Source of the DNA: CAVVWJ01 sp965652025
Lineage (GTDB): Bacteria > Gemmatimonadota > Gemmatimonadetes > Gemmatimonadales > GWC2-71-9
Direction of reading: 5' to 3'
NCBI GenBank assembly: GCA_965652025.1
Contig: CBFGTM010000012.1
Coordinates: forward strand, 12,228-76,227
Length of the DNA stretch: 64,000 nt
Notes under the pieces: model-generated
The model's input: the letters and a program-made list of their open reading frames with translations, nothing else
Told to the model about the DNA's origin: nothing
Database searches by the model: none
Shown here: positions 50,378 through 58,778 of the stretch, piece after piece
How the letters are laid out: the number at the start of each line of letters is the position of its first letter
Position numbering within the stretch: position 1 is the first letter of the stretch
Position numbers and translations under genes: made by a program

Positions 50378-52408
50378 CTACTGCGACTGGGCCGGTGGGA
50401 AGAGCATCTGGGTCCATGCCTCCACCGGGGCACCATCCTTGACCGCCGGGTGCCAGGTAACGGTCCAGACGAAGTTGCGCACCGCACGCTCGAACGCCGG
50501 ATCGTTGGAGGGGCGGAGCCGCATGATATCTACGGTACGGCCTTCGGATGAAACCTTGACCCACAGCAGGCTGGGCCGAGGCGCGGGCGCCGCATCCGGC
50601 GGTACCGTCACGAAGGGAGGGCTTACCGGCTTGGGCCGCTCCTCGAAGCAGGAGCCATCGGCATTGTAGCCCGGGCCCGGGACGCAGCCTGGTGCCGCGC
50701 GACGCTGTTCATCCCGTTTGACCGGCACTGGAGCACCGATAGGCACCAGTTGAGGCGTCAGCTCCTGGACCTGGCCGGGGCGGACCACGATGGTATCCGA
50801 GTAAAAATTGAACCGCGGTGCTGATATGGCCAGCGCGTGGGGCCCGGGAGGCAGTCGGGTAAGGGCTTGGGTAATGGGCTGCTCGTCAATGAGCACGGTG
50901 GATCCCCGGGGCAGTCCGAGCAGGCGTATGCCGCCGCTGTCCACTGGTCCGACCACATCGGCCCCTGGCCCCGCACTGGCGGCCGAATCGCTCGGGGGAC
51001 TCTTCTGTGCCGTATCCGCCGACGGAGCCGGATTCGGAGCCGGGCGCGCCGGATCAGGAGCAGGTATCGGCGCCTGACTGGCTGTGGTATCGCTCAGGGT
51101 GACGGTGTCGCCAGCCAGCGTTGGGACAGTGGCACTGGAGTCGCTCGCCACCCTGCCGGGCGCGAACCCGTGGGCCCGGTAGTAATAGAAGGCACCTCCC
51201 AAAACCCCGAGCACAGCCAGCAGCAGCCACAACCAGGCCCACGAACTGCTGTGCGGTCGCATTGCGACCGACCGGTCGGCCACCCGCCGGGGAAGCTCAC
51301 GCCGCTCCCGCGGGGTGAGCCGGCGATTGACCAGGGGCGAGTCCAGTGGGGTTGTGGGTTGGCTCACGATGGGAGGAAGCCCCGCCCCGCCTGCAACCGA
51401 GGCCCCTGCGCCCGCCACTGCCGCTGCGGGCGACAGTATGGCGGCGCTGATCCGCACCGCCCCGGGAGCCGCGATGGGATGCCCCTGGAAGGATGCGATC
51501 AGCTCCTCGCAGGTCTGGAACCGGTCAAACGGATCCTTCATCAACATGCGCTTGATCACCTCGAACACGCGGCGCTCGTCGGCGGTGACCAAGCTGGGGG
51601 TGGGAATCGGCTCGGAGATGTGCTTGTAGCCGATCGAGAAGCTGTCCTCCCCATCATACGGCACGCTGCCGGTGAGGCACTGATAGGCCACGATGCCCAG
51701 GCTATAGATGTCGCTGCGGCCGTCGGTCGGCTGGGCCCGCGCCTGCTCCGGGCTCATATAGTGGGGCGTGCCGATGGACATCCCGGTGCCGGTCAGCTTC
51801 TGCCCTGAAGCCGCCTTGGCGATTCCGAAATCGGTCAGCATGCTTTGGCCGAATTCGTCGAACATGATGTTGTCGGGCTTGATGTCCCGGTGCACGATGC
51901 CACGTTGCGCCGCGTACCCGAGGGCACTCCCCGCCTCGAGCAGGAGCCGACGGATCTCGGGCGGAGTCAGCTTTTTCCGGGCGCCGAGCACCATGGAAAG
52001 GGAGCCGCCCCGAAGAAACTTCATGACGAAGTAGATCACCCGTCCCGAGCGGCCTACCCGATAGATCGGAATGATGTTGGGGTGCTCGAGTTGGGCGGCG
52101 GTGCGGGCTTCACGCTGAAAGCGCTCTACGAATTCCGTGTCGAACGCCAGAGAAAAGGGCAGAACCTTGACCGCAACTTCCCGCTCCAATTGGCGGTCCT
52201 TGGCCCGGTAAACCATCGCCATCCCGCCACGGCCCAGCTCCTCGATGATCTCGTACTCAGCCGCGAGCGAATCCCGCACGAGATCCAGCTCCTGCAGCAC
52301 CCCAGTCGCGATCGCATGAACCGGGGTGGTGGCCATGAGGTCGAGACCGCAGGAGGGACAGAATTTTGATTTGCCGGTGATTTCGCTTCCACAGCGGGAG
52401 CAGAACAT
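50378..52408 (-). CDS. Transmembrane Ser/Thr protein kinase with zinc ribbon, PEGA-like and TonB-like C-terminus
   Basis: This 676-residue protein begins with a zinc ribbon (Cys3, Cys6, Cys17, Cys20). A Hanks-type kinase domain follows (about 52-310) with LGRGGMAMVY, Lys81, HRD at 173-175 and DFG at 193-195. A linker, one membrane helix (LWLLLAVLGVLGGAFYYY, about 395-415) and a Pro/Ala-rich periplasmic stretch come next. Then there is a PEGA-like domain (GGIRLLGLPRGSTVLIDEQP), and the last ~70 residues read like a TonB C-terminal domain (VSSEGRTVDI, WHPAVKDGAPVEAW). It has a good promoter 6 nt from its ATG. The PP2C phosphatase at 57.8 kb is a plausible antagonist. Confidence 0.9.
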   Translation of the reverse strand: MFCSRCGSEITGKSKFCPSCGLDLMATTPVHAIATGVLQELDLVRDSLAAEYEIIEELGRGGMAMVYRAKDRQLEREVAVKVLPFSLAFDTEFVERFQREARTAAQLEHPNIIPIYRVGRSGRVIYFVMKFLRGGSLSMVLGARKKLTPPEIRRLLLEAGSALGYAAQRGIVHRDIKPDNIMFDEFGQSMLTDFGIAKAASGQKLTGTGMSIGTPHYMSPEQARAQPTDGRSDIYSLGIVAYQCLTGSVPYDGEDSFSIGYKHISEPIPTPSLVTADERRVFEVIKRMLMKDPFDRFQTCEELIASFQGHPIAAPGAVRISAAILSPAAAVAGAGASVAGGAGLPPIVSQPTTPLDSPLVNRRLTPRERRELPRRVADRSVAMRPHSSSWAWLWLLLAVLGVLGGAFYYYRAHGFAPGRVASDSSATVPTLAGDTVTLSDTTASQAPIPAPDPARPAPNPAPSADTAQKSPPSDSAASAGPGADVVGPVDSGGIRLLGLPRGSTVLIDEQPITQALTRLPPGPHALAISAPRFNFYSDTIVVRPGQVQELTPQLVPIGAPVPVKRDEQRRAAPGCVPGPGYNADGSCFEERPKPVSPPFVTVPPDAAPAPRPSLLWVKVSSEGRTVDIMRLRPSNDPAFERAVRNFVWTVTWHPAVKDGAPVEAWTQMLFPPAQSQ

Positions 52409-52414
52409 GCGCGC

Positions 52415-52442
52415 AAGCTACCCGCCTGATCGGCTGAGTCAA
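52415..52442 (-). promoter_or_regulatory. Sigma70-type promoter of the Ser/Thr kinase gene, leaderless
   Basis: TTGACT (52442-52437), a 16-bp spacer and TAGCTT (52420-52415) lie on the minus strand. The -10 ends 6 nt before the kinase ATG at 52408, so transcription would start at the start codon itself. No Shine-Dalgarno is present. Confidence 0.65.
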
Positions 52443-52480
52443 GCGGAACTCGTGGCGTATCGCGAGAGGGGTTGCGATAA

Positions 52481-52590
52481 GCGGGTACGCGGGTATGCGG
52501 GCATGCGGGTAAGGAGAAGAGGTAGTCTGCGGGCGGCTCTACAGGACAGAGGGAAAACCGCCCGGCTTACCCGCTTACCGGCTTACCCGC
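52481..52590. repeat. Inverted octamer array, left of the orphan gene
   Basis: Four gapless 8-bp units (GCGGGTAC, GCGGGTAT, GCGGGCAT, GCGGGTAA) occupy 52481-52512. Three units in the opposite orientation (TTACCCGC, TTACCGGC, TTACCCGC) occupy 52567-52590. Between them CGGGCGG/CCGCCCG (52530-52536 with 52558-52564) can also pair, so the whole segment can fold into one long hairpin. It lies between the kinase promoter and the 150-residue gene. Confidence 0.75.
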
Positions 52591-52653
52591 CTCGACTGGC
52601 ACGTCACGTGCAGCGAAGACCGCAGCCACCCGCTACAGCACCCTGGAGACCCC

Positions 52654-53106
52654 GTGGTACCGTATCATACGATTGCCTTCAGCCAGCAAAAGCTTCGGGC
52701 CGCGCTCCGTCGGGCCGCGGGCCAGGAACCGGCCTTCAATTATGGGTTCGTGGTCCACTCCCGCCGCCAGAACGAGCGTCCCACTCTGGGACTCATCACC
52801 CTCCACGGTGAGAGCCTCGCGTTCAACGAACGGCTGCTGAAGTCGCTCGAAGGCCTGCCACTGTGGCTCTTCGGACATGCGCGGATCACCCTCCTGCCCG
52901 GCGTGACCATCACGCCCGCCGAGGGAGGCCGGACCAAGCAGGCGGATCGCCCCCTCGCGTCCATGCTGATGAACATTGCCACCTTCGATACCAGCACGGG
53001 CGTCACCCAGCACCTGGTTCAAGTCGAGGCGGTGGTCAAGGCGGAGAGCCTGGTTCAGCCGCTGCTCATCCTGACGCCAGCTCGACCTGCGGCGTGGCCG
53101 ATGTAG
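52654..53106 (+). CDS. Orphan 150-residue protein between octamer arrays
   Basis: I do not recognise this protein. GTG 52654 has GGAG 6 nt upstream. The sequence is a soluble alpha/beta pattern with no signal peptide or membrane helix. Notable segments are SQQKLRAALRRAAGQEP, FNYGFVVHSRRQNERP, RPTLGLITLHGESLAFNERL and the C-terminal VQVEAVVKAESLVQPLLIL. There are no cysteines or obvious catalytic motif. It is the only plus-strand gene between the kinase and the GWxTD gene and ends at a bidirectional terminator. The flanking inverted octamer arrays make it the best candidate in the window for a gene carried by, or associated with, a repeat element. Confidence 0.6.
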   Translation: MVPYHTIAFSQQKLRAALRRAAGQEPAFNYGFVVHSRRQNERPTLGLITLHGESLAFNERLLKSLEGLPLWLFGHARITLLPGVTITPAEGGRTKQADRPLASMLMNIATFDTSTGVTQHLVQVEAVVKAESLVQPLLILTPARPAAWPM

Positions 53107-53138
53107 GCGGGTAGGCAGGTAAGCGGGTCAGTGGGTAA
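53107..53138. repeat. Octamer array directly after the orphan gene (plus orientation)
   Basis: Four gapless units, GCGGGTAG, GCAGGTAA, GCGGGTCA and GTGGGTAA, begin at the base after the stop codon of the 150-residue gene. They face the eight inverted units at 53201-53264 across a bidirectional terminator. Confidence 0.75.
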
Positions 53139-53153
53139 GGCGGCTGAAAAACG

Positions 53154-53186
53154 AAGACCCTCCGAGTACTTGGAGGGTCTTGTTAT
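53154..53186. terminator. Bidirectional intrinsic terminator
   Basis: AAGACCCTCC (53154-53163) and GGAGGGTCTT (53172-53181) form a perfect 10-bp stem with an 8-nt loop. The plus strand continues TTGTTATT. The minus strand continues CGTTTTTC. It can end both the plus-strand orphan gene and the minus-strand GWxTD/amidase operon. Confidence 0.85.
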
Positions 53187-53200
53187 TACTTCCCACCGGC

Positions 53201-53264
53201 CTACCTGCTTAGCCGGTTACCGTCTTACCCGCTTACCCGCCAACCCACTTACCCACTTACCGCC
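53201..53264. repeat. Eight inverted octamer units after the GWxTD gene
   Basis: Eight consecutive 8-bp units (CTACCTGC, TTAGCCGG, TTACCGTC, TTACCCGC, TTACCCGC, CAACCCAC, TTACCCAC, TTACCGCC) run up to the stop codon of the GWxTD gene. They are the inverted complement of the GCGGGTAA family on the other side of the terminator. Confidence 0.75.
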
Positions 53265-55510
53265 TATCCCTCCCGCTTGGGTTCTTCCACCACCCGAAAC
53301 TCCTGGGTGCGGCGATCCTTCCGGCCGTTCGCGTCGGTTACCTGCACCTCGAGGACATACTCGCCTGGCTTGAGCCGGTCGAGCTGCAGCAGCCGATGGG
53401 TCGTAACCTTCGGAGTGGTGGCCTGTTCCTGGAACTTCAGCTTGATGGCGGCGCCGCCGCCGCCGAAGATCTTGCGGAACAACCCGCCCCCGCCGCCCTT
53501 CTTCTTAACCGCAAGCTCCACAGTGTAGGGCGTGGGACGCAGTCCGTCGATCTCGTAGTACAGCTCCATCTCCTCATCCCGCCGGTAGGTGCGGAGTGGA
53601 TTGAATAGGACGGTATCGTCCGGAGTGCGCCGCCAGGCCAGGTTGGCACTCCGGCTTCCCAGCACCAAATCGCTGAGACTCAGCGCCGCTGAAGTGGCCG
53701 GTCCGACCCTGACGCTGTCACGGGGGAGAGTGACTCCCGCTTCTTCTCCTTGCTGGATGGCCAACCGATAGCCCAGCATTCCCGACGGCACCTCGGCGGC
53801 CACCCGCCCGACCAGGTGCTCCTTCGGAGGGACCGGCTCAGGCGCCACGAAGTACCGGGTCGTGTCCACCGTCGACACCACCTGGCCACGGGAATCCGTG
53901 GCCACGAAACGGAGCCGTACGGTATACAGGTAGCCCCGGGTTACAGTCACCGGCTCGAGGCTGGCGCCGGCAATGGCGTAGGTAATCTGAACCTGTCGTT
54001 TACCCGAGTCCGCGCCCACCGCCAATACGTTGGTGTGGGCCTTCAGCTCCAGCGGGAAACGAAGCTCGTAGCTGTCGGTTGTAGTGCCCAGGGCAATGCT
54101 TTCCTGGCCGGCTCGCCGCTCCTCGCTTTGGTAGCGGCCGGCACTCATGTGTCCCACACCGTGCAGCCGCCGGTAAATCGGCGAGAGCTGTTCCCGAGAC
54201 AGTATGAGCTGCTCGGCCATGGAATTCGTGACCGCACCCCGCGCCTGAAGTCCGACTGCATTACTGAATCCCAGGACATCGAACACACTCTCGACCAGCT
54301 TGAAGTCCTGGACGTCCTCCCGCGCGATGAAATGGAAGATCAGGTCTCCATCGGCCCGGCTGTATCGCCACGACTCGTTGGGCTCGAGACCTGGCGCGGC
54401 GTAGGTTGCGCGACTGGAAGGCTCCCCGTGTCGGATGTAGATCACTCCCCGGTCATCGAAGTCCCGACTGCCTGAGCGATAGCGCTCGACGATATCGTAA
54501 TGGCGGTTGTTCGTGGTCAGCTGAAAGTTCTTGCGGGCATAGAACAGCCGGCGATAATGCTCCCGCAGGCGTTCGCCCTCCCCGCGCAGCTCCAGGCGGT
54601 CGCGCTGGGTCCAGAACCGCTTGAGGTAGGCCGCCCGGTAGGTCCCGCGCTGCTGATCGAATTCGCTCATTATGCTATCGGAAGCGATGGTCGCCAGGTC
54701 CGCCCGGTACCCCGAGACGGTGACGGAATCGTCGGATTGAGCTCCCTGATAGTACGGTCGCACACCATCGAAGCGGCCCAGCAGAAACTGGGTGCGAGCC
54801 AGCTCCAGTAGACCCAGGCTCTGATTGGGACCGTGCCGCAGATATCCATTGAACGCCGCAACCGCCGAGTCGCCGTCGCCGACTTCGCGCTCCACCCTTC
54901 CCCGCGCCAGCAGGACCTGCGGGTCGTTGGCGGCCCCGGTCTTTCCCGCATGACGGAGTGCTTCCAGGGCAACTCCCAGCTTGATGTTCACCCGCTGCCG
55001 GAGAGCGGTATTGGCCAGATCGACCAGGCCGCGTGCGAAGGAGGGATCGACTTCGGCCGACTTGGCGAATGCAATCGCGGAGCGGGTGAGCGCGTCCCGC
55101 CCCAGCATAGTCTTCAACCCGGTTACGAACGAGACCTGGGAGTCTCCCACTCCGTATTCCGCCAGCCCCATTCCATACCAGGCGTAGGGCCAGGAGGGCT
55201 GGAGATCGATGGCCCACTGAAACTCCGATGCGGCGTCGTCATAGTGCGCATGACCACCCAACTCGCCCAGGCGCAGCGAGAGAAACCCGAGCTTCAGGTG
55301 CAGGACGCCGTTGTTGCGATCGGCCTTGGCCGACTGGATGAGGTGTTTCTCCAGAAGCAGCAGGCCATTGGAATCCGATGTAGCAGCCAGCGAGTCACGA
55401 AAGTGTTCCAGCATGGCCCGGTCGGCCGCCTCCTGCCCCTGGACCGAGACTGGAACGATCGATAGCAGGATTGGGGTGAGGACGGTGCAGACGAAGCGAA
55501 AAGACCTCAT
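53264..55510 (-). CDS. GWxTD-domain exported protein with TPR-like N-terminus
   Basis: This 748-residue protein starts at ATG 55510 (MRSFRFVCTVL) with a signal peptide ending near VQGQ; a GTG three codons upstream is an alternative. The first ~280 residues form helical repeats of TPR type (LLLLEKHLIQSAKADRNNGVLHLKLGF, PSWPYAWYGMGLAEYG). The middle carries the GWxTD domain (RFWTQRDRL, DDRGVIYIRHGEP, ESWRYSRADGDLIFHF). Beta-rich C-terminal domains end KRDRRTQEFRVVEEP-like. GWxTD proteins are found in Bacteroidota, Acidobacteriota and Gemmatimonadota with unknown function. It is 12 bp after the amidase gene, so an envelope role is likely. Confidence 0.85.
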   Translation of the reverse strand: MRSFRFVCTVLTPILLSIVPVSVQGQEAADRAMLEHFRDSLAATSDSNGLLLLEKHLIQSAKADRNNGVLHLKLGFLSLRLGELGGHAHYDDAASEFQWAIDLQPSWPYAWYGMGLAEYGVGDSQVSFVTGLKTMLGRDALTRSAIAFAKSAEVDPSFARGLVDLANTALRQRVNIKLGVALEALRHAGKTGAANDPQVLLARGRVEREVGDGDSAVAAFNGYLRHGPNQSLGLLELARTQFLLGRFDGVRPYYQGAQSDDSVTVSGYRADLATIASDSIMSEFDQQRGTYRAAYLKRFWTQRDRLELRGEGERLREHYRRLFYARKNFQLTTNNRHYDIVERYRSGSRDFDDRGVIYIRHGEPSSRATYAAPGLEPNESWRYSRADGDLIFHFIAREDVQDFKLVESVFDVLGFSNAVGLQARGAVTNSMAEQLILSREQLSPIYRRLHGVGHMSAGRYQSEERRAGQESIALGTTTDSYELRFPLELKAHTNVLAVGADSGKRQVQITYAIAGASLEPVTVTRGYLYTVRLRFVATDSRGQVVSTVDTTRYFVAPEPVPPKEHLVGRVAAEVPSGMLGYRLAIQQGEEAGVTLPRDSVRVGPATSAALSLSDLVLGSRSANLAWRRTPDDTVLFNPLRTYRRDEEMELYYEIDGLRPTPYTVELAVKKKGGGGGLFRKIFGGGGAAIKLKFQEQATTPKVTTHRLLQLDRLKPGEYVLEVQVTDANGRKDRRTQEFRVVEEPKREG

Positions 55511-55522
55511 CACTACCACTCT

Positions 55523-57646
55523 TTAGGGAGCAACACCCCGCTCCAGGCCAGACCGAGCGGGCGATGTGTTTGGTTGCGCCCTAGGAGACGCCTCCGAAGC
55601 CCCCTGGCCCACACGTCGCGACACCTGATCCCGAGCCCTGTCCGCGAGAAAGCGCCGCAGCCCGTCCCGAACACCGCGCGCGTAAGCCCGCTGGCCCTCG
55701 CGCGATCGGAGCCGCGCCTCCTGATCCGGCAGAATCACGAACATGCCTTCACAGAGCACCGCCGGCATCCAGGTCGCTCGGATCACCGCAAGATCAGCGC
55801 GGCCGATGCCCAGGTCCGGCAAGCGGAGCCGGCGTACCAGCGAACGCTGGACCTCCGCGGCCAGCGGCAGGCTGCGAGGCTGATTATAGAATACGCTGGT
55901 ACCGTTATTGGTGAAGGGGTTGATGCCGTCGGGCAGCGCGTTGTTATGGATGGAGACCAGCACCTCGGCATTGGCGGCCTCGGCAGTCGCTACCCTCGAC
56001 CAGAGGTCCACCGCTGTGTCGGCCACGCGGGTCATGACCACCCGGGCCCCCGCGGCCTGCAGCAGGGTCCTCAGCTGCAGTGCTACAGCCAAGTTGGCAT
56101 CGGCTTCCCGAAGACCGGTGGGCCCGGTGGCGCCGAGGGGAGGATGCCCCGGGTCGAGCGCAATAGTGCGGCCCCGCAGCGGTTCAGTGGCTGAGAGGCG
56201 GGGCGGGCGCCTGATCTCCAGCAGCAGGTCGTTGCGGCTCCAGCGAGTGCGGTAGCCCCAAACCGGCTCCGTGAGATCGGCGGCAAAGGTGAGCTCGTCC
56301 CCCCGGTTCTGGCTCCAGCTCAGCCGCTTCACCAACGAGTCTCCCCCATACCGGATCCAGTCCACATCTCCTGCCGCACTATAGAATCGAAGAGTCACCG
56401 TTCGCTCGTCCTCGATGACCTGAAACGGCACTCGCTGGGTCAACGGAATTCTGATCGACACCCGATCGCGCGAGGGCGTCATCGTGACCGAGCCGGCTAT
56501 TGCGCTGGGGGCGGGTAGGCCAGGCGGGAGCGGCCGGGCGTCCGCGGTGGGAACCCACGCCTCCGCATCGGGACCAAGCCTGATCCGCAGATCATCGTTG
56601 GAGCGAGCCGTCACCAAGGCTCGGGTACCAGTCGGGAAGAACCATTGGTAAGCGCCCTCAGGAACCGCGCGCCCAGGAGTCAGGCTATCCGTCTTCCCGG
56701 TTCCGGTCGTGTCATCGTCGAACTCGGTAACGACCGGCAAAGAGTCCATCAACGCGAGCTGCAACGGCCAGCGTACCCGGACCGTGTCCCCACCCATGAC
56801 CGATTCCACGAGTGCCCAACCCCGCTCTGGAGCGACCAGCTCGGCATAGTCGGTGGGACAAGACGACCCGGTGACACAACGAACCGCAGCCCGGGCGAGC
56901 GCCTGAACGAACGACCGCGAGAGCCCGCGCAGGATCGGCCCCGGGTGAGGTCCGAGAGCCACTCCGCGCATGAGGCCCACATACCGCACCTCGTCCGGGG
57001 TGCGCAGCTTGGTGGTGTCGTGCTCGAAGGCGCGGATGGCAGGAAGCACTTCTTGGGGCTGGAGCTGGGGCTGCAGCCTGATCGTCACCCCGTTCGGCAG
57101 ATGCATTCGAACCGTAGATCCTTCGGCGGCTCGGACCGAGAGGCCGAGGTACTCGTTTGCAGGAAGCCAGATCTGGCCGTGGGGCGAGAACGACATGGTG
57201 TCGATCCAGGCCTGTCCGACTCGAGCCTCGCCAGGAAGAAAGCGCCGGTCCCGGCGAACGGGATAGACCAGGACGGCCGAATCGCCCTGGCGCGTGGCCT
57301 CGATCCGGAAGCGGATCACCGTGTCGGGCGGGAACGGCACCCAGGCCAGCCAGGCGCCGTTGGGCCAGACCTTCACCGGAGTTCCGTTGATCGTCAGCCG
57401 AACATCGCCGCTGCCGACCGAACCCAGGAGAAAGCTGGAGTCGGTTACCCGAACCAGGTCCTCCGGGGCGGGATACACCACTCGCACCGCCAAGGGATCC
57501 CTGCCCTGCATTCCAAGAGCCCGGGAGCGCGGTGAAGATGACAAGGAAGGCAGGGAGTCCGGCGTCGAAGGGCCGGCGGAAGAAAGCGCCGCCAGAATGA
57601 CCCCCAGCGCTCCCAGCGAGAATCGCCCGGAGGACATGGCTTGCAA
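55523..57646 (-). CDS. N-acetylmuramoyl-L-alanine amidase with long N-terminal region
   Basis: This is a periplasmic zinc amidase (Amidase_3) that cleaves the peptide stem from glycan strands. The 707-residue product has a signal peptide (LGALGVILAALSSAG) and about 450 residues of beta-rich sequence with AMIN-like character. The catalytic domain follows (about 480-670). Zinc ligands are seen in ALDPGHPPLGATGPTG (His) and LREADANLAVAL (Glu), with a further His in SIHNNALPDG. The late catalytic Glu lies in CEGMFVILPDQE. The C-terminal ~35 residues are Pro/Ser/Arg-rich. It heads an operon with the GWxTD gene and is divergent from the PP2C phosphatase. Confidence 0.9.
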   Translation of the reverse strand: MQAMSSGRFSLGALGVILAALSSAGPSTPDSLPSLSSSPRSRALGMQGRDPLAVRVVYPAPEDLVRVTDSSFLLGSVGSGDVRLTINGTPVKVWPNGAWLAWVPFPPDTVIRFRIEATRQGDSAVLVYPVRRDRRFLPGEARVGQAWIDTMSFSPHGQIWLPANEYLGLSVRAAEGSTVRMHLPNGVTIRLQPQLQPQEVLPAIRAFEHDTTKLRTPDEVRYVGLMRGVALGPHPGPILRGLSRSFVQALARAAVRCVTGSSCPTDYAELVAPERGWALVESVMGGDTVRVRWPLQLALMDSLPVVTEFDDDTTGTGKTDSLTPGRAVPEGAYQWFFPTGTRALVTARSNDDLRIRLGPDAEAWVPTADARPLPPGLPAPSAIAGSVTMTPSRDRVSIRIPLTQRVPFQVIEDERTVTLRFYSAAGDVDWIRYGGDSLVKRLSWSQNRGDELTFAADLTEPVWGYRTRWSRNDLLLEIRRPPRLSATEPLRGRTIALDPGHPPLGATGPTGLREADANLAVALQLRTLLQAAGARVVMTRVADTAVDLWSRVATAEAANAEVLVSIHNNALPDGINPFTNNGTSVFYNQPRSLPLAAEVQRSLVRRLRLPDLGIGRADLAVIRATWMPAVLCEGMFVILPDQEARLRSREGQRAYARGVRDGLRRFLADRARDQVSRRVGQGASEASPRAQPNTSPARSGLERGVAP

Positions 57647-57681
57647 GGTAAACGATGACTAGGAGTTACGCCAAGACGACG

Positions 57682-57710
57682 TTGACGCTCCCGGTAGCGA
57701 TCCCTAGATT
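57682..57710 (+). promoter_or_regulatory. Sigma70-type promoter of the PP2C phosphatase gene
   Basis: TTGACG (57682-57687), a 17-bp spacer and TAGATT (57705-57710) form a strong match. The expected start near 57717 leaves a leader of about 33 nt before ATG 57750. Confidence 0.65.
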
Positions 57711-57749
57711 CGTCACACCTCGAACCCTGACCGCGAAGGGACTCGTCTG

Positions 57750-58775
57750 ATGACCAACGGCTCGGTACGAGTCTCTGTCTTTGGGAAGACTGACCTGGGC
57801 CGCACCCGCGAACACAACGAGGACACCTTCCTAGTCGCCGATCTGAGTACCGGGAAAGCCAGCCTCCAGCCCGAAGTGCGCGATCACGCGATCGGTCCAC
57901 GCGGGTCTCTCTTTATGGTGGCCGATGGGATGGGTGGGGCCGCAGCGGGCGAGCTGGCCAGTGCCATGGCGGCCGATATCATCCACCGGCACATGGCAAC
58001 GGTTTGGGCCAGCGAAGAAATGGCCACGGCCGCCCGATTCGCCTACCGGATGAAGGAAGCCGTGGAGCTGGCCAACAGCGAGCTCTACACCTATGCCCGC
58101 GAGCACCCCGAAGTCCGGGGTATGGGCACCACCGTCACCGCAGCAGGGATCCTCGGCGGAAATCTCTACCTCACTCAAATCGGCGACAGTCGCGCATACC
58201 TGGTCCGCGGAAGCGAAGCCATTCAGTTGACCAAGGATCAGAGTCTCATGCAGCGGCTGGTGGATGCTGGTGAGATCACCGAAGACGAGGCGGAACAGAG
58301 CGAGCGACGCAACATCATTCTGCAGGCGTTGGGGCCGGACCCCCGAGTCAAAGTGGATCTGACCCACCAGTCGCTCCGGCGGGGGGACGTGTTGATCCTG
58401 TGCTCCGACGGACTGTCCGGTCTGGTGCGGCGGGAGGAATTTGCCGCGTTGACGCGACGGCATCCGGATCCGCCGGCGCTCTGCGCGGCCTTGATCGACC
58501 TGGCCAATCAGCGGGGCGGACCCGATAACATCACGGTCGTTACAGCGAGATTCGACGGCGAAGGCCTGGTAGAGGCGAACGGGGCGGATGGTGTAGGATA
58601 CCAGGCCTACGACTTGCCGCAGGGTAATCAGGCCGATGCAGACTCTCAATCCACGGCCGATTCACCGGTCACCGGCTCTCCTGAATCCGCCCTCAAGCTG
58701 GACCAGCTTCGCAACCTGGGATTGATCGTGCTCCTGATTGGCGTGTTCCTCCTCCTGCTTGCCGTCTGGCGCTGA
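57750..58775 (+). CDS. PP2C-family Ser/Thr protein phosphatase with membrane anchor
   Basis: This metal-dependent phosphatase has 341 residues. The catalytic domain (about 1-245) has KTDLGRTREHNEDTF, MVADGMGGAAAGELAS, GTTVTAAGILGGNLYLTQIGDSRAYL, CSDGLSGLV and a late GGPDNITVVTARF, which together give the metal-binding aspartates. A linker leads to one C-terminal membrane helix (LGLIVLLIGVFLLLLAVW), so the enzyme faces the cytoplasm. It is the natural partner of a Hanks-type kinase, and one lies 5 kb away. It has a good promoter and is followed within 3 bp by the ampG-like gene. Confidence 0.94.
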   Translation: MTNGSVRVSVFGKTDLGRTREHNEDTFLVADLSTGKASLQPEVRDHAIGPRGSLFMVADGMGGAAAGELASAMAADIIHRHMATVWASEEMATAARFAYRMKEAVELANSELYTYAREHPEVRGMGTTVTAAGILGGNLYLTQIGDSRAYLVRGSEAIQLTKDQSLMQRLVDAGEITEDEAEQSERRNIILQALGPDPRVKVDLTHQSLRRGDVLILCSDGLSGLVRREEFAALTRRHPDPPALCAALIDLANQRGGPDNITVVTARFDGEGLVEANGADGVGYQAYDLPQGNQADADSQSTADSPVTGSPESALKLDQLRNLGLIVLLIGVFLLLLAVWR

Positions 58776-58778
58776 CAT

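Noticed and set aside
52481..53264. Possible CRISPR array
   Set aside because: Units are 8 bp, gapless and inverted, with no spacers and no cas genes nearby.
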